A stretch of 8,095 nucleotides of DNA from Candidatus Peribacteraceae bacterium (GCA_028717505.1 JAQUNQ010000049.1:1-8095); one strand, 5' to 3'. Numbered from the stretch's first letter, positions 1-5,743 are shown. Notes: generated by a model from the letters alone, not told the origin. Made by a program: numbers and translations.

Positions 1-23
1 GCAAGCGTTTCTTCTTCGTCTGA
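1..23 (+). CDS. 3' end of an unidentified upstream gene (partial)
   Basis: Reading from base 3, the window opens with codons for K-R-F-F-F-V and a TGA at 21-23. A strong + strand terminator begins about 20 bases later, which fits the end of a gene entering from the left. Six residues are too few for any identification. A basic and aromatic tail is compatible with many proteins. The other two + frames stay open across the terminator, so this assignment rests mainly on the terminator's position. Confidence 0.3.
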
Positions 24-41
24 GAATTGTCATCACGAAAG

Positions 42-72
42 AGGAGGATGGGTCCGCCCCGTCCTCCTTTTT
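42..72 (+). terminator. Intrinsic terminator between convergent genes
   Basis: GGAGGA (43-48) pairs with TCCTCC (62-67). The stem continues through a T-G wobble (49/61) and GGG/CCC (50-52/58-60) around a 5-nt loop, giving about 10 bp. Five T residues (68-72) follow on the + strand. On the - strand the hairpin is followed by a weaker CTCTTTC tract, so it may also stop pth transcripts arriving from the other side. It sits between the presumed upstream gene end and the end of pth. Confidence 0.8.
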
Positions 73-97
73 CGGAAAAGCCAAGAGAGGAGAATGA

Positions 98-646
98 TCA
101 CGCGGAGGAAGCCACCCGTTGTTCCACCATCTCCGGGGTCTTCGCAATCGCCTCTTCGAGGAGCTTCGCCTCCGCAGGGGGCGGAACACTCAGCACCCAT
201 GCCGCAAGGTCTGCCCCTGCAGGAGGAGCACCGAGCCCAATCCGCAGTCGCGGGAATCCCTCGCCGAGCGCATCCACCACTGACTTGAGGCCGTTGTGCG
301 TCCCGGGTCCGCCGCTCTCCCGGAAGCGGAGTGCCCCGAGCGGGAGATCGATGTCATCGGAGAGGATCAGGAGAGCACGCGAAGCATCGAGCTTGTAGAA
401 GGGAATGATCTTCCCCACCGCCTCGCCCGAGCGATTCATGAATGTCTGCGGCCGTACGAAGAGAGCGGACTTCCCCCCCATGGACCCCTCCGCCACTTCC
501 GCGAGGAACTTCTGCTTCGGTTGCCACTCCCCCGCCCCGCAGTGCCGCGCGAGGAGGGAGACAGCCCGGAAGCCCGCATTGTGACGCGTCCCGGCATACT
601 GCGTGCCCGGATTCCCCAGCCCCACGATGACGATGTCCGGCTTCAC
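98..646 (-). CDS. pth: Peptidyl-tRNA hydrolase
   Basis: This cytosolic esterase cleaves peptidyl-tRNA released by stalled or aborted ribosomes and so recycles tRNA. The 182-residue product has the usual bacterial length. It shows the N-terminal GLGNPG motif with N12, the catalytic His in TRHNAGF (H22), the PQTFMNRSG segment (N71), DDIDLP with D97 in the position of the catalytic Asp, and THNGLKS with N118. The family normally has GGHNGL; here it is GTHNGL, a mild substitution. The start codon is GTG at 646-644. No Shine-Dalgarno precedes it, but a TACTAT hexamer ends 7 nt upstream, suggesting a leaderless message. The gene is transcribed alone; the neighbouring operon on the same strand ends 59 nt upstream. 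Confidence 0.97.
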   Translation of the reverse strand: MKPDIVIVGLGNPGTQYAGTRHNAGFRAVSLLARHCGAGEWQPKQKFLAEVAEGSMGGKSALFVRPQTFMNRSGEAVGKIIPFYKLDASRALLILSDDIDLPLGALRFRESGGPGTHNGLKSVVDALGEGFPRLRIGLGAPPAGADLAAWVLSVPPPAEAKLLEEAIAKTPEMVEQRVASSA

Positions 647-653
647 TCGCGCA

Positions 654-683
654 ATAGTACAGAATCACACTATCCACTACCAA
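654..683 (-). promoter_or_regulatory. Probable pth promoter giving a leaderless transcript
   Basis: On the - strand, TTGGTA (683-678; 4/6 match to TTGACA) is followed after 18 nt by TACTAT (659-654; 4/6 match to TATAAT). Seven nt later comes the GTG start of pth, so transcription would begin at or next to the start codon. The -35 lies inside the heptad repeat array. Confidence 0.5.
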
Positions 684-702
684 CTACCCACTACTCACTA
701 GA
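668..702. repeat. Five-copy imperfect heptanucleotide tandem repeat
   Basis: Five consecutive 7-nt units read CACTATC, CACTACC, AACTACC, CACTACT and CACTAGA on the + strand (core NACTAN). The array lies between the stop of the RX4H protein gene and the start of pth, and overlaps the proposed pth -35. Its simple sequence differs from the GC-rich surroundings. It may be a slippage-prone spacer or a set of binding sites; the sequence does not decide. Confidence 0.75.
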
Positions 703-705
703 CCC

Positions 706-1107
706 TCACTTCACAAACTGCTTGAGGGCCTGTTCGAACACGTGAACGGCGTGACGCGCCTCCCCCTCACTCACCGAGAACCCCGTCTCGTGCGCGATGC
801 GATTGCGGAGCTTGTGCGCCTGCCAGACCGCCTCCCGATCCCGCAGGAGTGGCCCGGCAGCACGGAGCTTGTCGGCGAAGGACCCCTGGAACCCGAGGAG
901 TCGCAGGAGCTCATCGAGCACCTTCTCCGCTTCCAGGATTCTCAGGCGAGGATCTGCCACAGCGAAGACGTGCTCCCACTGTCCCCGGAGGCGTGCCTGC
1001 GCTCCGGGCGGGAGACGGCGGCGGAAGCGGAGGGAGACGAGGACGAAAGCACTGGCCAGAACTGCCAGCGTCACGAGGACGATGAGGACAATCATCCCGC
1101 TGCTCAT
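706..1107 (-). CDS. Membrane-anchored small protein with an HEPN-like RX4H motif
   Basis: The 133-residue product starts with one hydrophobic segment (about residues 5-26), then a basic stretch (LRFRRR) that should stay cytoplasmic by the positive-inside rule, then a soluble, probably all-helical domain. The domain contains RILEAEKVLDELLRLLG (about 56-72) and AHKLRNRIAHE, where R101 and H106 form the R-X4-H signature of HEPN domains. Many HEPN proteins are RNases or nucleic-acid-associated, but others are catalytically inert, so no activity is assigned. Similar sequences recur, as I recall, in candidate phyla radiation genomes without known function. The ATG at 1107 overlaps the stop of the upstream PH-domain gene by 4 nt (ATGA), indicating translational coupling and supporting this start over the ATG four codons later. 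Confidence 0.85.
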   Translation of the reverse strand: MSSGMIVLIVLVTLAVLASAFVLVSLRFRRRLPPGAQARLRGQWEHVFAVADPRLRILEAEKVLDELLRLLGFQGSFADKLRAAGPLLRDREAVWQAHKLRNRIAHETGFSVSEGEARHAVHVFEQALKQFVK

Positions 1108-1715
1108 TTCTGCTTGCGGGCAGGAACGGGCTTCATCCCTTCGAGCTGCTTCAAGTGCAGTTCCCGCGAAATCACATTCGAAAGCACTTCCTGCACGTGC
1201 TTGGCGTCGCTCAGGTTCTTCATGTGCAGATACTCCTCCATGTTCTGGAGAATGGCCGTCTCCACGAGACGCGGGGAGGGAACGGCGTCGAGCGCGATGA
1301 TCCCGCCCGTCGAAACCTTCTCCACCGAGACATCCCCATAGCGCAAGATCGTGCCGCCGACTCCCTTGATCTCATAACTCACACCCTGCACATCGCTATA
1401 GAGGAGGCGCTTGGACTGCCGGTGGAACCAGCCGTACCACTTCACATCGATAATGCCGTGATTCGTGATGAGCCACGCATCGAGGTAGTAATCGAGGAAA
1501 TTGCGGCACCACCACACGACGGACAGGACGCTCCAGAGCACCACGGCGTAAAACACCGTGCGGAACGGCGCGGCATAGAGGACGAACCAAGACGCCAGGA
1601 AGGAGACCGAAGGCCAGAAGAGCGTTTTCATACCGAGGAGCCAGTGTCTGTGCACGTACACCCGCACAACCTCGTCATCCTCCAGGTGCCGCTTGAAGAA
1701 GAGCTCATTGAGCAC
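1104..1715 (-). CDS. Membrane protein with bacterial PH (bPH2/DUF304-like) domain
   Basis: The 203-residue product has two adjacent hydrophobic segments (about residues 31-49 and 52-70) in a hairpin. A PH-like domain follows (about 74-150), recognisable by DYYLDAWLITNHGIIDV, SKRLLYSDVQGVSYE and a late DVSVEK strand. This two-helix plus PH layout is typical of the YdbS/YdbT-type DUF304 family, membrane proteins of poorly known role. A charged helical tail (about 155-203) follows. The frame stays open to about 2006, but that would overlap lepB and its promoter. The chosen GTG at 1715-1713 begins the family-like sequence and has a TACACT box 6 nt upstream. It is the first gene of an operon with the HEPN-like protein, so the two may act together at the membrane (inference). 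Confidence 0.85.
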   Translation of the reverse strand: MLNELFFKRHLEDDEVVRVYVHRHWLLGMKTLFWPSVSFLASWFVLYAAPFRTVFYAVVLWSVLSVVWWCRNFLDYYLDAWLITNHGIIDVKWYGWFHRQSKRLLYSDVQGVSYEIKGVGGTILRYGDVSVEKVSTGGIIALDAVPSPRLVETAILQNMEEYLHMKNLSDAKHVQEVLSNVISRELHLKQLEGMKPVPARKQK

Positions 1716-1721
1716 GGAAAC

Positions 1722-1749
1722 AGTGTAGCAGGGAAAGCAGGAGAAGTAA
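1722..1749 (-). promoter_or_regulatory. Probable promoter of the PH-domain/HEPN-like operon
   Basis: On the - strand, TACACT (1727-1722; 4/6 match to TATAAT) ends 6 nt before the GTG start, placing the transcript start at the start codon. A weak -35 candidate, TTACTT (1749-1744), lies 16 nt upstream. No Shine-Dalgarno is present. Confidence 0.4.
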
Positions 1750-1823
1750 GTCGTCCGCTCTGCCCTCCACTTCCCGTCGATTTTCCTCTTAATGTCCCCC
1801 TTCCGTCCCCCCGTCCCCTTCCC

Positions 1824-1829
1824 TATACT
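1824..1829 (+). promoter_or_regulatory. -10 element of lepB (leaderless)
   Basis: TATACT (5/6 match) is followed by exactly 7 nt and then the lepB ATG at 1837, so transcription should begin at the A of the ATG. Upstream is a C-rich pyrimidine tract (about 1796-1823) with no good -35. Confidence 0.55.
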
Positions 1830-1836
1830 GCACGGG

Positions 1837-2457
1837 ATGCTACAGAAGCCAGTCACCATCTGGTACCACGTCTTCGATGTCCTCCTGAACATCGTCATCA
1901 TCGTGGCGATCGTGGCGGTCATCCGGACCTTCCTCGTCTCCCCCTTCCAGGTGGAAGGCAGCTCCATGATCGACACGCTGGAGAACCGCCAGTACATCAT
2001 CATCAATAAGCTCGCCTACTACCTCGGCTCCCCGAAGCGCGGTGAGATCGTGGTCTTCCGCCCCCCGAACAACGACCATAGCAAGCACTACGTGAAGCGG
2101 ATCATCGGAGAACCGGGCGACGAAGTGATCATCCGCGATGGCGACGTCCTCGTGCGCAAGAAGGGCACATCCGAGGAAACCAGGCTTCAGGAGGACTACC
2201 TCAATGACCGCAACAAGGATCACACATATGCCGGCACCGTCGGGAATGAGGAGGAGAAGCGCTACGAGGTACCGGAGGACCACTACTTCCTCCTCGGCGA
2301 TAACCGACAGGGCAGCCTCGATTCGCGCTCCTTCCGCAACACGAAGAACGAGTTCACCCCCTTCGTCCCGGAGGAGGACATCACCGGACGCGTCTGGTTC
2401 ATCGCTCTCCCCCTCAGCAAAATCCATGTGCTGGAAACTCCCAAATATGGAATTTGA
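1837..2457 (+). CDS. lepB: Signal peptidase I
   Basis: This membrane serine protease removes signal peptides from proteins exported by the Sec and Tat systems. The 206-residue product has one N-terminal membrane anchor (about 12-34). Next comes box B with the catalytic Ser in VEGSSM (S43), then the general-base Lys in YVKRIIGEPGD (K87), then box E, LLGDNRQGSLDSR. Family members usually read SMxPTL after the serine; here it is SMIDTL, with Asp in place of Pro. An in-frame ATG at 1792 would add 15 residues of low-complexity, proline-rich sequence and lies upstream of the TATACT box, so the ATG at 1837 is preferred. It is followed by a hairpin with a T-run and a new promoter before secE. Confidence 0.96.
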   Translation: MLQKPVTIWYHVFDVLLNIVIIVAIVAVIRTFLVSPFQVEGSSMIDTLENRQYIIINKLAYYLGSPKRGEIVVFRPPNNDHSKHYVKRIIGEPGDEVIIRDGDVLVRKKGTSEETRLQEDYLNDRNKDHTYAGTVGNEEEKRYEVPEDHYFLLGDNRQGSLDSRSFRNTKNEFTPFVPEEDITGRVWFIALPLSKIHVLETPKYGI

Positions 2458-2470
2458 TCAAAAAAATGGC

Positions 2471-2498
2471 TTGCTTCAGAGCTATCCGACGGTAGAAT
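2471..2498 (+). promoter_or_regulatory. Probable secE-nusG-acyP promoter
   Basis: TTGCTT (2471-2476; 3/6) and TAGAAT (2493-2498; 5/6) are separated by 16 nt, giving a start near 2504-2506. The resulting leader before secE is only about 33 nt and contains a hairpin followed by T6. Confidence 0.5.
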
Positions 2499-2507
2499 GC
2501 ACCCAAC

Positions 2508-2525
2508 GCCCCTCAGGGGTTTTTT
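2508..2525 (+). terminator. Short hairpin with T-run ahead of secE
   Basis: CCCC (2509-2512) pairs with GGGG (2516-2519) around TCA, with a possible G-T extension, and is followed by six T residues (2520-2525). It may terminate lepB transcripts. Because the TAGAAT box lies upstream of it, it could also attenuate the secE operon. The stem is short, so efficiency is uncertain. Confidence 0.5.
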
Positions 2526-2537
2526 GAAGAACCGCAC

Positions 2538-2726
2538 ATGAGCATCATCACCCGCTACATCACCGAGGCCCTCGAGGAACTCCACCACGTCCGCTGGCCC
2601 ACGCGCCAGCAGGCCATCCGCCTCTCGGCCATCGTGCTCGCCTTCACCATCGGCGCAGCGCTCGTCTTCGGCGTTGTGGACTTCCTCCTCTCCGTCGTCG
2701 TTAAGACTCTCCTTTCCTTCTCCTGA
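2538..2726 (+). CDS. secE: Preprotein translocase subunit SecE
   Basis: SecE clamps the two halves of the SecY channel in the inner-membrane protein-export complex. The 62-residue product is the short single-helix form common outside Enterobacteria. It has an amphipathic N-terminal helix (ITEALEEL), the conserved HHVRWPTRQQ hinge with the invariant Trp-Pro, and one membrane segment (about 30-55). The next gene is nusG, starting 6 nt after the stop, the classic bacterial secE-nusG order. No Shine-Dalgarno precedes the ATG; only a weak GAAGAA lies nearby. Confidence 0.95.
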   Translation: MSIITRYITEALEELHHVRWPTRQQAIRLSAIVLAFTIGAALVFGVVDFLLSVVVKTLLSFS

Positions 2727-2732
2727 TCACCC

Positions 2733-3278
2733 ATGGCGAAACAGGACCCTCGCGCCGGACGCAACTGGTATGTGGTGCACACGTACGCCGGCTACGAAGA
2801 TGCCGTGCGGCAGGCCATCAGGCAGCGCGTGGAATCCTTCGGCATGCAGGATTACATCTTCGATGTGCGCGTCCCCAAGGAGAAGCAGCTCACCTTCAAG
2901 AAGGGAGAGGCCACGGAGGAGGAGAAGAAACTCTTCCCGGGCTACGTGCTCGTGGACATGATTGTGACGGACGAGAGCTGGTACCTCGTGCGCAATACGC
3001 CGAACGTTACCGGCTTCGTGGGATCAGGCAACATCCCGGTCCCCGTCACGCCGGAGGAATTCGGCGTCATCGAGCGCCGTGTCGGCGAGCAGGAGGCGAA
3101 GTTCAAGAGTGACTTCCAGATCGGCGACCTCGTGGTGATCATCGCCGGCCCCTTCAAAAACTACGAGGGCTCCGTGAGCAGCGTCGACGTGAACAAGGGA
3201 AAGATCACCGTGATGGTCCTCATCTTCGACCGTGAGACGCCGGTCGAACTCGACTTCACCCAGGTGAAGAAGAAGTAG
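2733..3278 (+). CDS. nusG: Transcription termination/antitermination factor NusG
   Basis: NusG binds RNA polymerase at the clamp, increases processivity and links transcription with Rho or the ribosome. The 181-residue product has an N-terminal NGN domain (about 11-115), with NWYVVHTYAGYED near the start and LFPGYVLVDM in the middle. A C-terminal KOW domain follows (about 125-181), with GDLVVIIAGPFKNYEG and the closing RETPVELDFTQV. Length and motif order are standard. The gene starts 6 nt after secE and ends 2 nt before acyP, so it is cotranscribed. No Shine-Dalgarno is visible; translation probably relies on coupling. Confidence 0.97.
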   Translation: MAKQDPRAGRNWYVVHTYAGYEDAVRQAIRQRVESFGMQDYIFDVRVPKEKQLTFKKGEATEEEKKLFPGYVLVDMIVTDESWYLVRNTPNVTGFVGSGNIPVPVTPEEFGVIERRVGEQEAKFKSDFQIGDLVVIIAGPFKNYEGSVSSVDVNKGKITVMVLIFDRETPVELDFTQVKKK

Positions 3279-3280
3279 CC

Positions 3281-3550
3281 ATGCCTGCCCGCCTCCTCCG
3301 CGTTTCCGGCCGCGTCCAGGGAGTCTTCTTCCGCGCACGCGCGCAGGAATACGCACGCTCCCTCAAGCTCACCGGATGGGTGCGCAACACGCCCGATGAC
3401 GCCGTGGAAATCTTCGCCGAAGGGACGGAGGAGCAACTTCACACATTCGAATCGTGGTGCCACCGCGGGCCGCCGGACGCCCAGGTGGAGAAGGTGGAAG
3501 TGACGGACATGCCGGAGGAGCACCGCCCGTCCTTCGAGATTGAGCGGTGA
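3281..3550 (+). CDS. acyP: Acylphosphatase
   Basis: This small cytosolic enzyme hydrolyses carboxyl-phosphate bonds of acyl phosphates such as carbamoyl phosphate and acetyl phosphate. The 89-residue product has the signature GRVQGVFFRARA with the phosphate-binding Arg (R18) and GWVRNTPDDAVEI with the catalytic Asn (N36). The family usually has DG where this protein has DD (39-40). The gene begins 2 nt after the nusG stop and is the last of the secE-nusG-acyP unit. It converges with the - strand gene 6 nt downstream, with no obvious terminator between them. Confidence 0.95.
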   Translation: MPARLLRVSGRVQGVFFRARAQEYARSLKLTGWVRNTPDDAVEIFAEGTEEQLHTFESWCHRGPPDAQVEKVEVTDMPEEHRPSFEIER

Positions 3551-3556
3551 AACCTG

Positions 3557-3991
3557 CTACTTCTTCGGGAGATCGCCGAGCTCGTCCGGGAAGAGGATGA
3601 GCACCGGGTCTCGCATGTCATCCGGCTCGTTCACAATGATCTCTCCTGAGGCACTCACGTAGCGGAGGTATCGCAGATATTCTAAATCATCCCGCGTCAG
3701 CACCACCGCCTGATTCCCCACATCGCTCCGCGTGAGCGGAGGAGTGAAGCCCTCGTCATCGGGATCGCAATCATTGAGCTGATAGATGAAATTTAAATCA
3801 AAATCGTGCGGACTGATCTCCCCCTCCTTGCGGAGCCGCGCGAGCTTCTGCTGGTCCGCCGTGAGAGAGAGCGTCTCTCCCACCTCATGCCGCACCTGCT
3901 GCGCGTCATCGGAGACGGTGCCTCCCCCCACTTCCGCAGAAAGAGGTTCGTCCGGAACACGCTCAGGCCCGTGGGGAATCGGATCAGTCAT
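3557..3991 (-). CDS. Uncharacterised acidic protein
   Basis: I do not recognise this family. From the ATG at 3991-3989 the product has 144 residues. The first 40 or so are rich in Pro, Gly and Glu and probably disordered. The rest is strongly acidic (DCDPDDEG, NEPDDMRD) with a helical LTRDDLEYLRYLRYV stretch and a hydrophobic LILFPDEL near the C-terminus. No signal peptide, membrane segment or metal motif is visible. In-frame upstream starts at 4024 (TTG) and 4015 (ATG) lie in or before a perfect TATAAT box, so they are disfavoured. The gene lies downstream of murJ on the same strand but has its own promoter. Confidence 0.7.
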   Translation of the reverse strand: MTDPIPHGPERVPDEPLSAEVGGGTVSDDAQQVRHEVGETLSLTADQQKLARLRKEGEISPHDFDLNFIYQLNDCDPDDEGFTPPLTRSDVGNQAVVLTRDDLEYLRYLRYVSASGEIIVNEPDDMRDPVLILFPDELGDLPKK

Positions 3992-4013
3992 CGTGTGGTG
4001 TCTGTACGTGCTC

Positions 4014-4019
4014 ATTATA
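4014..4019 (-). promoter_or_regulatory. Perfect -10 box of the acidic-protein gene
   Basis: TATAAT on the - strand (4019-4014) would start transcription near 4007-4005, giving a leader of about 14-16 nt before the ATG at 3991, without a Shine-Dalgarno. A convincing -35 is not visible (TGGCTC at 17-nt spacing). Confidence 0.6.
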
Positions 4020-4069
4020 GCCAAAATCTCCCTCCAGAGCCATCGACGAAACGGTCCGCAGAACGACTG

Positions 4070-5410
4070 CTAGAACTCCGTCTTCCGTACCCTCGTCCCA
4101 CCCGGGAGGAAGAAGAGGAGCCCTACCATCTCCGCGATGTGCCCGATGGAGTAGCCGAAGGCGAGGCTGAAGACGCCGAAGCGCGGCGCGAGGAGCCACG
4201 AGAGCGCGATGGCGAGGGCGCCGTTGATGACGGTCAGGATGGCCGGGATGGTCGTGTGCTTCGCGGCGAAGTAGGCCCGCGTGAAGAGATGGTTCATGCT
4301 CTCGAACGGGATGCTCACTGCATACAGGCACAGGCAGGTGAAGAAGAGCGCGACATACGCGGAAGCGAGGTGGATGAGCCAGACCGCGACGGGCGTCAGG
4401 AGGACAAGCGCGATGCTCGCGGGGATGGTGAAGGTGAGCATGAAGAGAATCCCTCTCTTCACATACAGCCGGAAGCGCTTCCAATCCTGCTGTGCCGCCG
4501 CCTGACTCAGGGGCGAGAAGAGGGAGAGCGCGAGCGCCATGCCCGTGACGCCCACGACGACCGCCTGGAAGTTCCGCGCGAACGCGTTCACGGTGACCGA
4601 GCCCGCAGGGAGACCCGAGGCCACGCGATCGAAGACGAGGAGCTCGAGCTGCAGCGCGCCGAGCGCGAGCATTCGCGGGATCATGAGGAGCCCCATGTCC
4701 TTGAGGTCCGGATGCCACCATCGCCACGCGAGGCGATACCCCGACCGCAGGATGGCGAAGAGCCGGAGGAGCACGTAGACCACCGCTCCCGCGAGCGTCC
4801 CGATGATGGGACCGTAGGGACCGATGAGAGGTGTGAGGAATGCCGTTCCGAGGATGGTGCCCACCGTGTAGAGCACCGGCGTGAGCCCGTACATCCAGAA
4901 GCGCTGGATGGTATTCAGGTACTGGCCGTACGCGTTGCCGAAGACGAAGAGGAAGTTCGTGAGGAGCGCGATGCGCGCAAACCGGATGTAGAGCTCCAGG
5001 CTCTCCCCCTGAAACTGCGTGAAGGCGGGGGCGATGACCCGGAACGAAAGGCAGAGGAGCAGCGCGATGACTCCGAAGAGCACAGCCGCGACAGCGACGA
5101 CGCCATTGAGGAGACCCGACATCTGCCGCGTGTCGCCTTCCGCATGGTAGCGCGCGAGGAGCGGCACGAGCGCCACCGAGAACCCCGCCATGATGAAAAT
5201 CTGGAAGAGGAGGTCGCTCGGGCGGAACGCCGCGATGTACACGTCCACCGTATCGAGCCCCGGGAACGTCTGGCTGAGGAGACGGTCCCGGAGGAGGCCC
5301 GCGGCTGACGCAGTGAACTGGGTCACCGCCAGAACCGCCGCCCCGCCGAGGATCCGGTGCTGGGCGAGGGAGGAAGGGAGGGAGACACGCACGGAGGCCA
5401 AGAATAGCAT
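4070..5410 (-). CDS. murJ: Lipid II flippase MurJ (MviN family)
   Basis: MurJ moves the peptidoglycan precursor lipid II across the cytoplasmic membrane. The 446-residue polytopic product opens with the family pattern: ASAAGLLRDRLLSQTF carrying the conserved arginines (R41, R43), then DVYIAAFRPSD, then MAGFSVALVPLLARY, matching the MviN GAFSQAFVPILAEY motif. Hydrophobic helices continue to the C-terminus. It is shorter than the usual 500 or so residues. The ATG at 5410 is chosen because it precedes the first conserved helix. A GTG at 5413 is equally possible, and the frame is open to a TTG at 5494, which would run through the 5470-5490 palindrome and is unlikely. No Shine-Dalgarno fits the ATG, but it overlaps the stop of a small upstream ORF. 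The N-terminal coding region starts next to a divergent promoter. Confidence 0.9.
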   Translation of the reverse strand: MLFLASVRVSLPSSLAQHRILGGAAVLAVTQFTASAAGLLRDRLLSQTFPGLDTVDVYIAAFRPSDLLFQIFIMAGFSVALVPLLARYHAEGDTRQMSGLLNGVVAVAAVLFGVIALLLCLSFRVIAPAFTQFQGESLELYIRFARIALLTNFLFVFGNAYGQYLNTIQRFWMYGLTPVLYTVGTILGTAFLTPLIGPYGPIIGTLAGAVVYVLLRLFAILRSGYRLAWRWWHPDLKDMGLLMIPRMLALGALQLELLVFDRVASGLPAGSVTVNAFARNFQAVVVGVTGMALALSLFSPLSQAAAQQDWKRFRLYVKRGILFMLTFTIPASIALVLLTPVAVWLIHLASAYVALFFTCLCLYAVSIPFESMNHLFTRAYFAAKHTTIPAILTVINGALAIALSWLLAPRFGVFSLAFGYSIGHIAEMVGLLFFLPGGTRVRKTEF

Positions 5411-5442
5411 CACGATGAAGAAGAGGGAACGTTTGACATCAT
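5410..5442 (-). CDS. Possible 10-codon upstream ORF coupled to murJ
   Basis: On the - strand, AGGA (5452-5449), the best Shine-Dalgarno-like sequence found in the window, lies 6 nt before an ATGATG at 5442. This opens a 10-residue ORF (MMSNVPSSSS) whose TGA overlaps the proposed murJ ATG as TGATG. That geometry is typical of translational coupling. The ORF could also be chance, and it overlaps the -35 of the divergent promoter. Confidence 0.3.
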   Translation of the reverse strand: MMSNVPSSSS

Positions 5443-5460
5443 TGCTCTTCCTGCTAAAAA
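5433..5460 (+). promoter_or_regulatory. Promoter of the structured RNA
   Basis: A perfect TTGACA (5433-5438) is separated by 16 nt from TAAAAA (5455-5460), which is preceded by TGC (5452-5454), an extended -10. This is the best complete promoter in the window. The predicted start is about 5467-5470, exactly where the first RNA hairpin begins. It points away from murJ and toward purL. Confidence 0.65.
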
Positions 5461-5469
5461 TACATCCGA

Positions 5470-5490
5470 GGCAGTCACCCCGTGACTGCC
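5470..5490. repeat. Perfect 21-bp palindrome between divergent murJ and purL
   Basis: GGCAGTCAC (5470-5478) and GTGACTGCC (5482-5490) are perfect inverted repeats around CCC. As RNA it would form a 9-bp 5'-terminal hairpin of the + strand transcript. As DNA it is a symmetrical operator-like site in a divergent promoter region. On the - strand a TTTTT tract lies 8 nt beyond it, too far for a good terminator. Confidence 0.85.
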
Positions 5491-5518
5491 ACAATCTCTG
5501 AGGAGAGAGCTTCCCGTC

Positions 5519-5620
5519 ATGGAACAGCGAGGGAAGACGAGGATGCAGAGCTCAGCCCACCTCACCGGGTGGATCCGCGGCACCGCGGACCTGATGGAGG
5601 GAGGATCCCTCTCGCTCTAG
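5519..5620 (+). CDS. Possible 33-residue ORF within the structured RNA
   Basis: An ATG at 5519 opens a 33-codon frame to a TAG at 5618-5620, beginning MEQRGKTRMQ and ending EGGSLSL. Third positions are GC-rich like the neighbouring genes, but the whole region is GC-rich. There is no Shine-Dalgarno, and the frame lies entirely inside folded domain A, so coding is less likely than RNA structure. Confidence 0.15.
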   Translation: MEQRGKTRMQSSAHLTGWIRGTADLMEGGSLSL

Positions 5621-5743
5621 CCCCCTCTCCTCGATCCCCACCCGGGGAAGTGGTCGGCTCCATCGTGGAGCCGGAAGCAGGAAACTGGCCAAGGCCCTGC
5701 AAACCAGCCGAGACAGCACAGAAAAAAACCTGCTGTCTCCGGT

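Noticed and set aside
1716..2006. N-terminal extension of the PH-domain gene to an ATG at 2006
   Set aside because: It would overlap about 170 nt of lepB coding sequence and the lepB promoter. The extra residues do not resemble the family, and a GTG at 1715 has a correctly placed -10.
1155..2009. 284-codon + strand open frame overlapping the PH-domain gene and lepB
   Set aside because: It has no family motifs, is His/Arg/Pro-rich, and is antisense to a well-supported gene and out of frame with lepB.
3806..5308. 500-codon open frame on the + strand across murJ
   Set aside because: It is antisense to murJ and the end of the acidic-protein gene. The product is low-complexity, charged and without family motifs, as expected for the complement of a hydrophobic GC-rich gene.
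5567..5580. GGGTGGATCCGCGG resembles the T-box antiterminator consensus (GGGTGGNACCGCG)
   Set aside because: One conserved A is replaced by T. The sequence is explained by two local hairpins, no specifier stem or other T-box landmarks are visible, and the downstream gene is purL rather than an aminoacyl-tRNA synthetase or amino-acid gene.
5685..5705. ACTGGCC...GCAAACC loosely resembles the SAM-I riboswitch core
   Set aside because: The flanking conserved segments, junction layout and P1 sequence of SAM-I are absent, and the downstream gene is unrelated to methionine or SAM.
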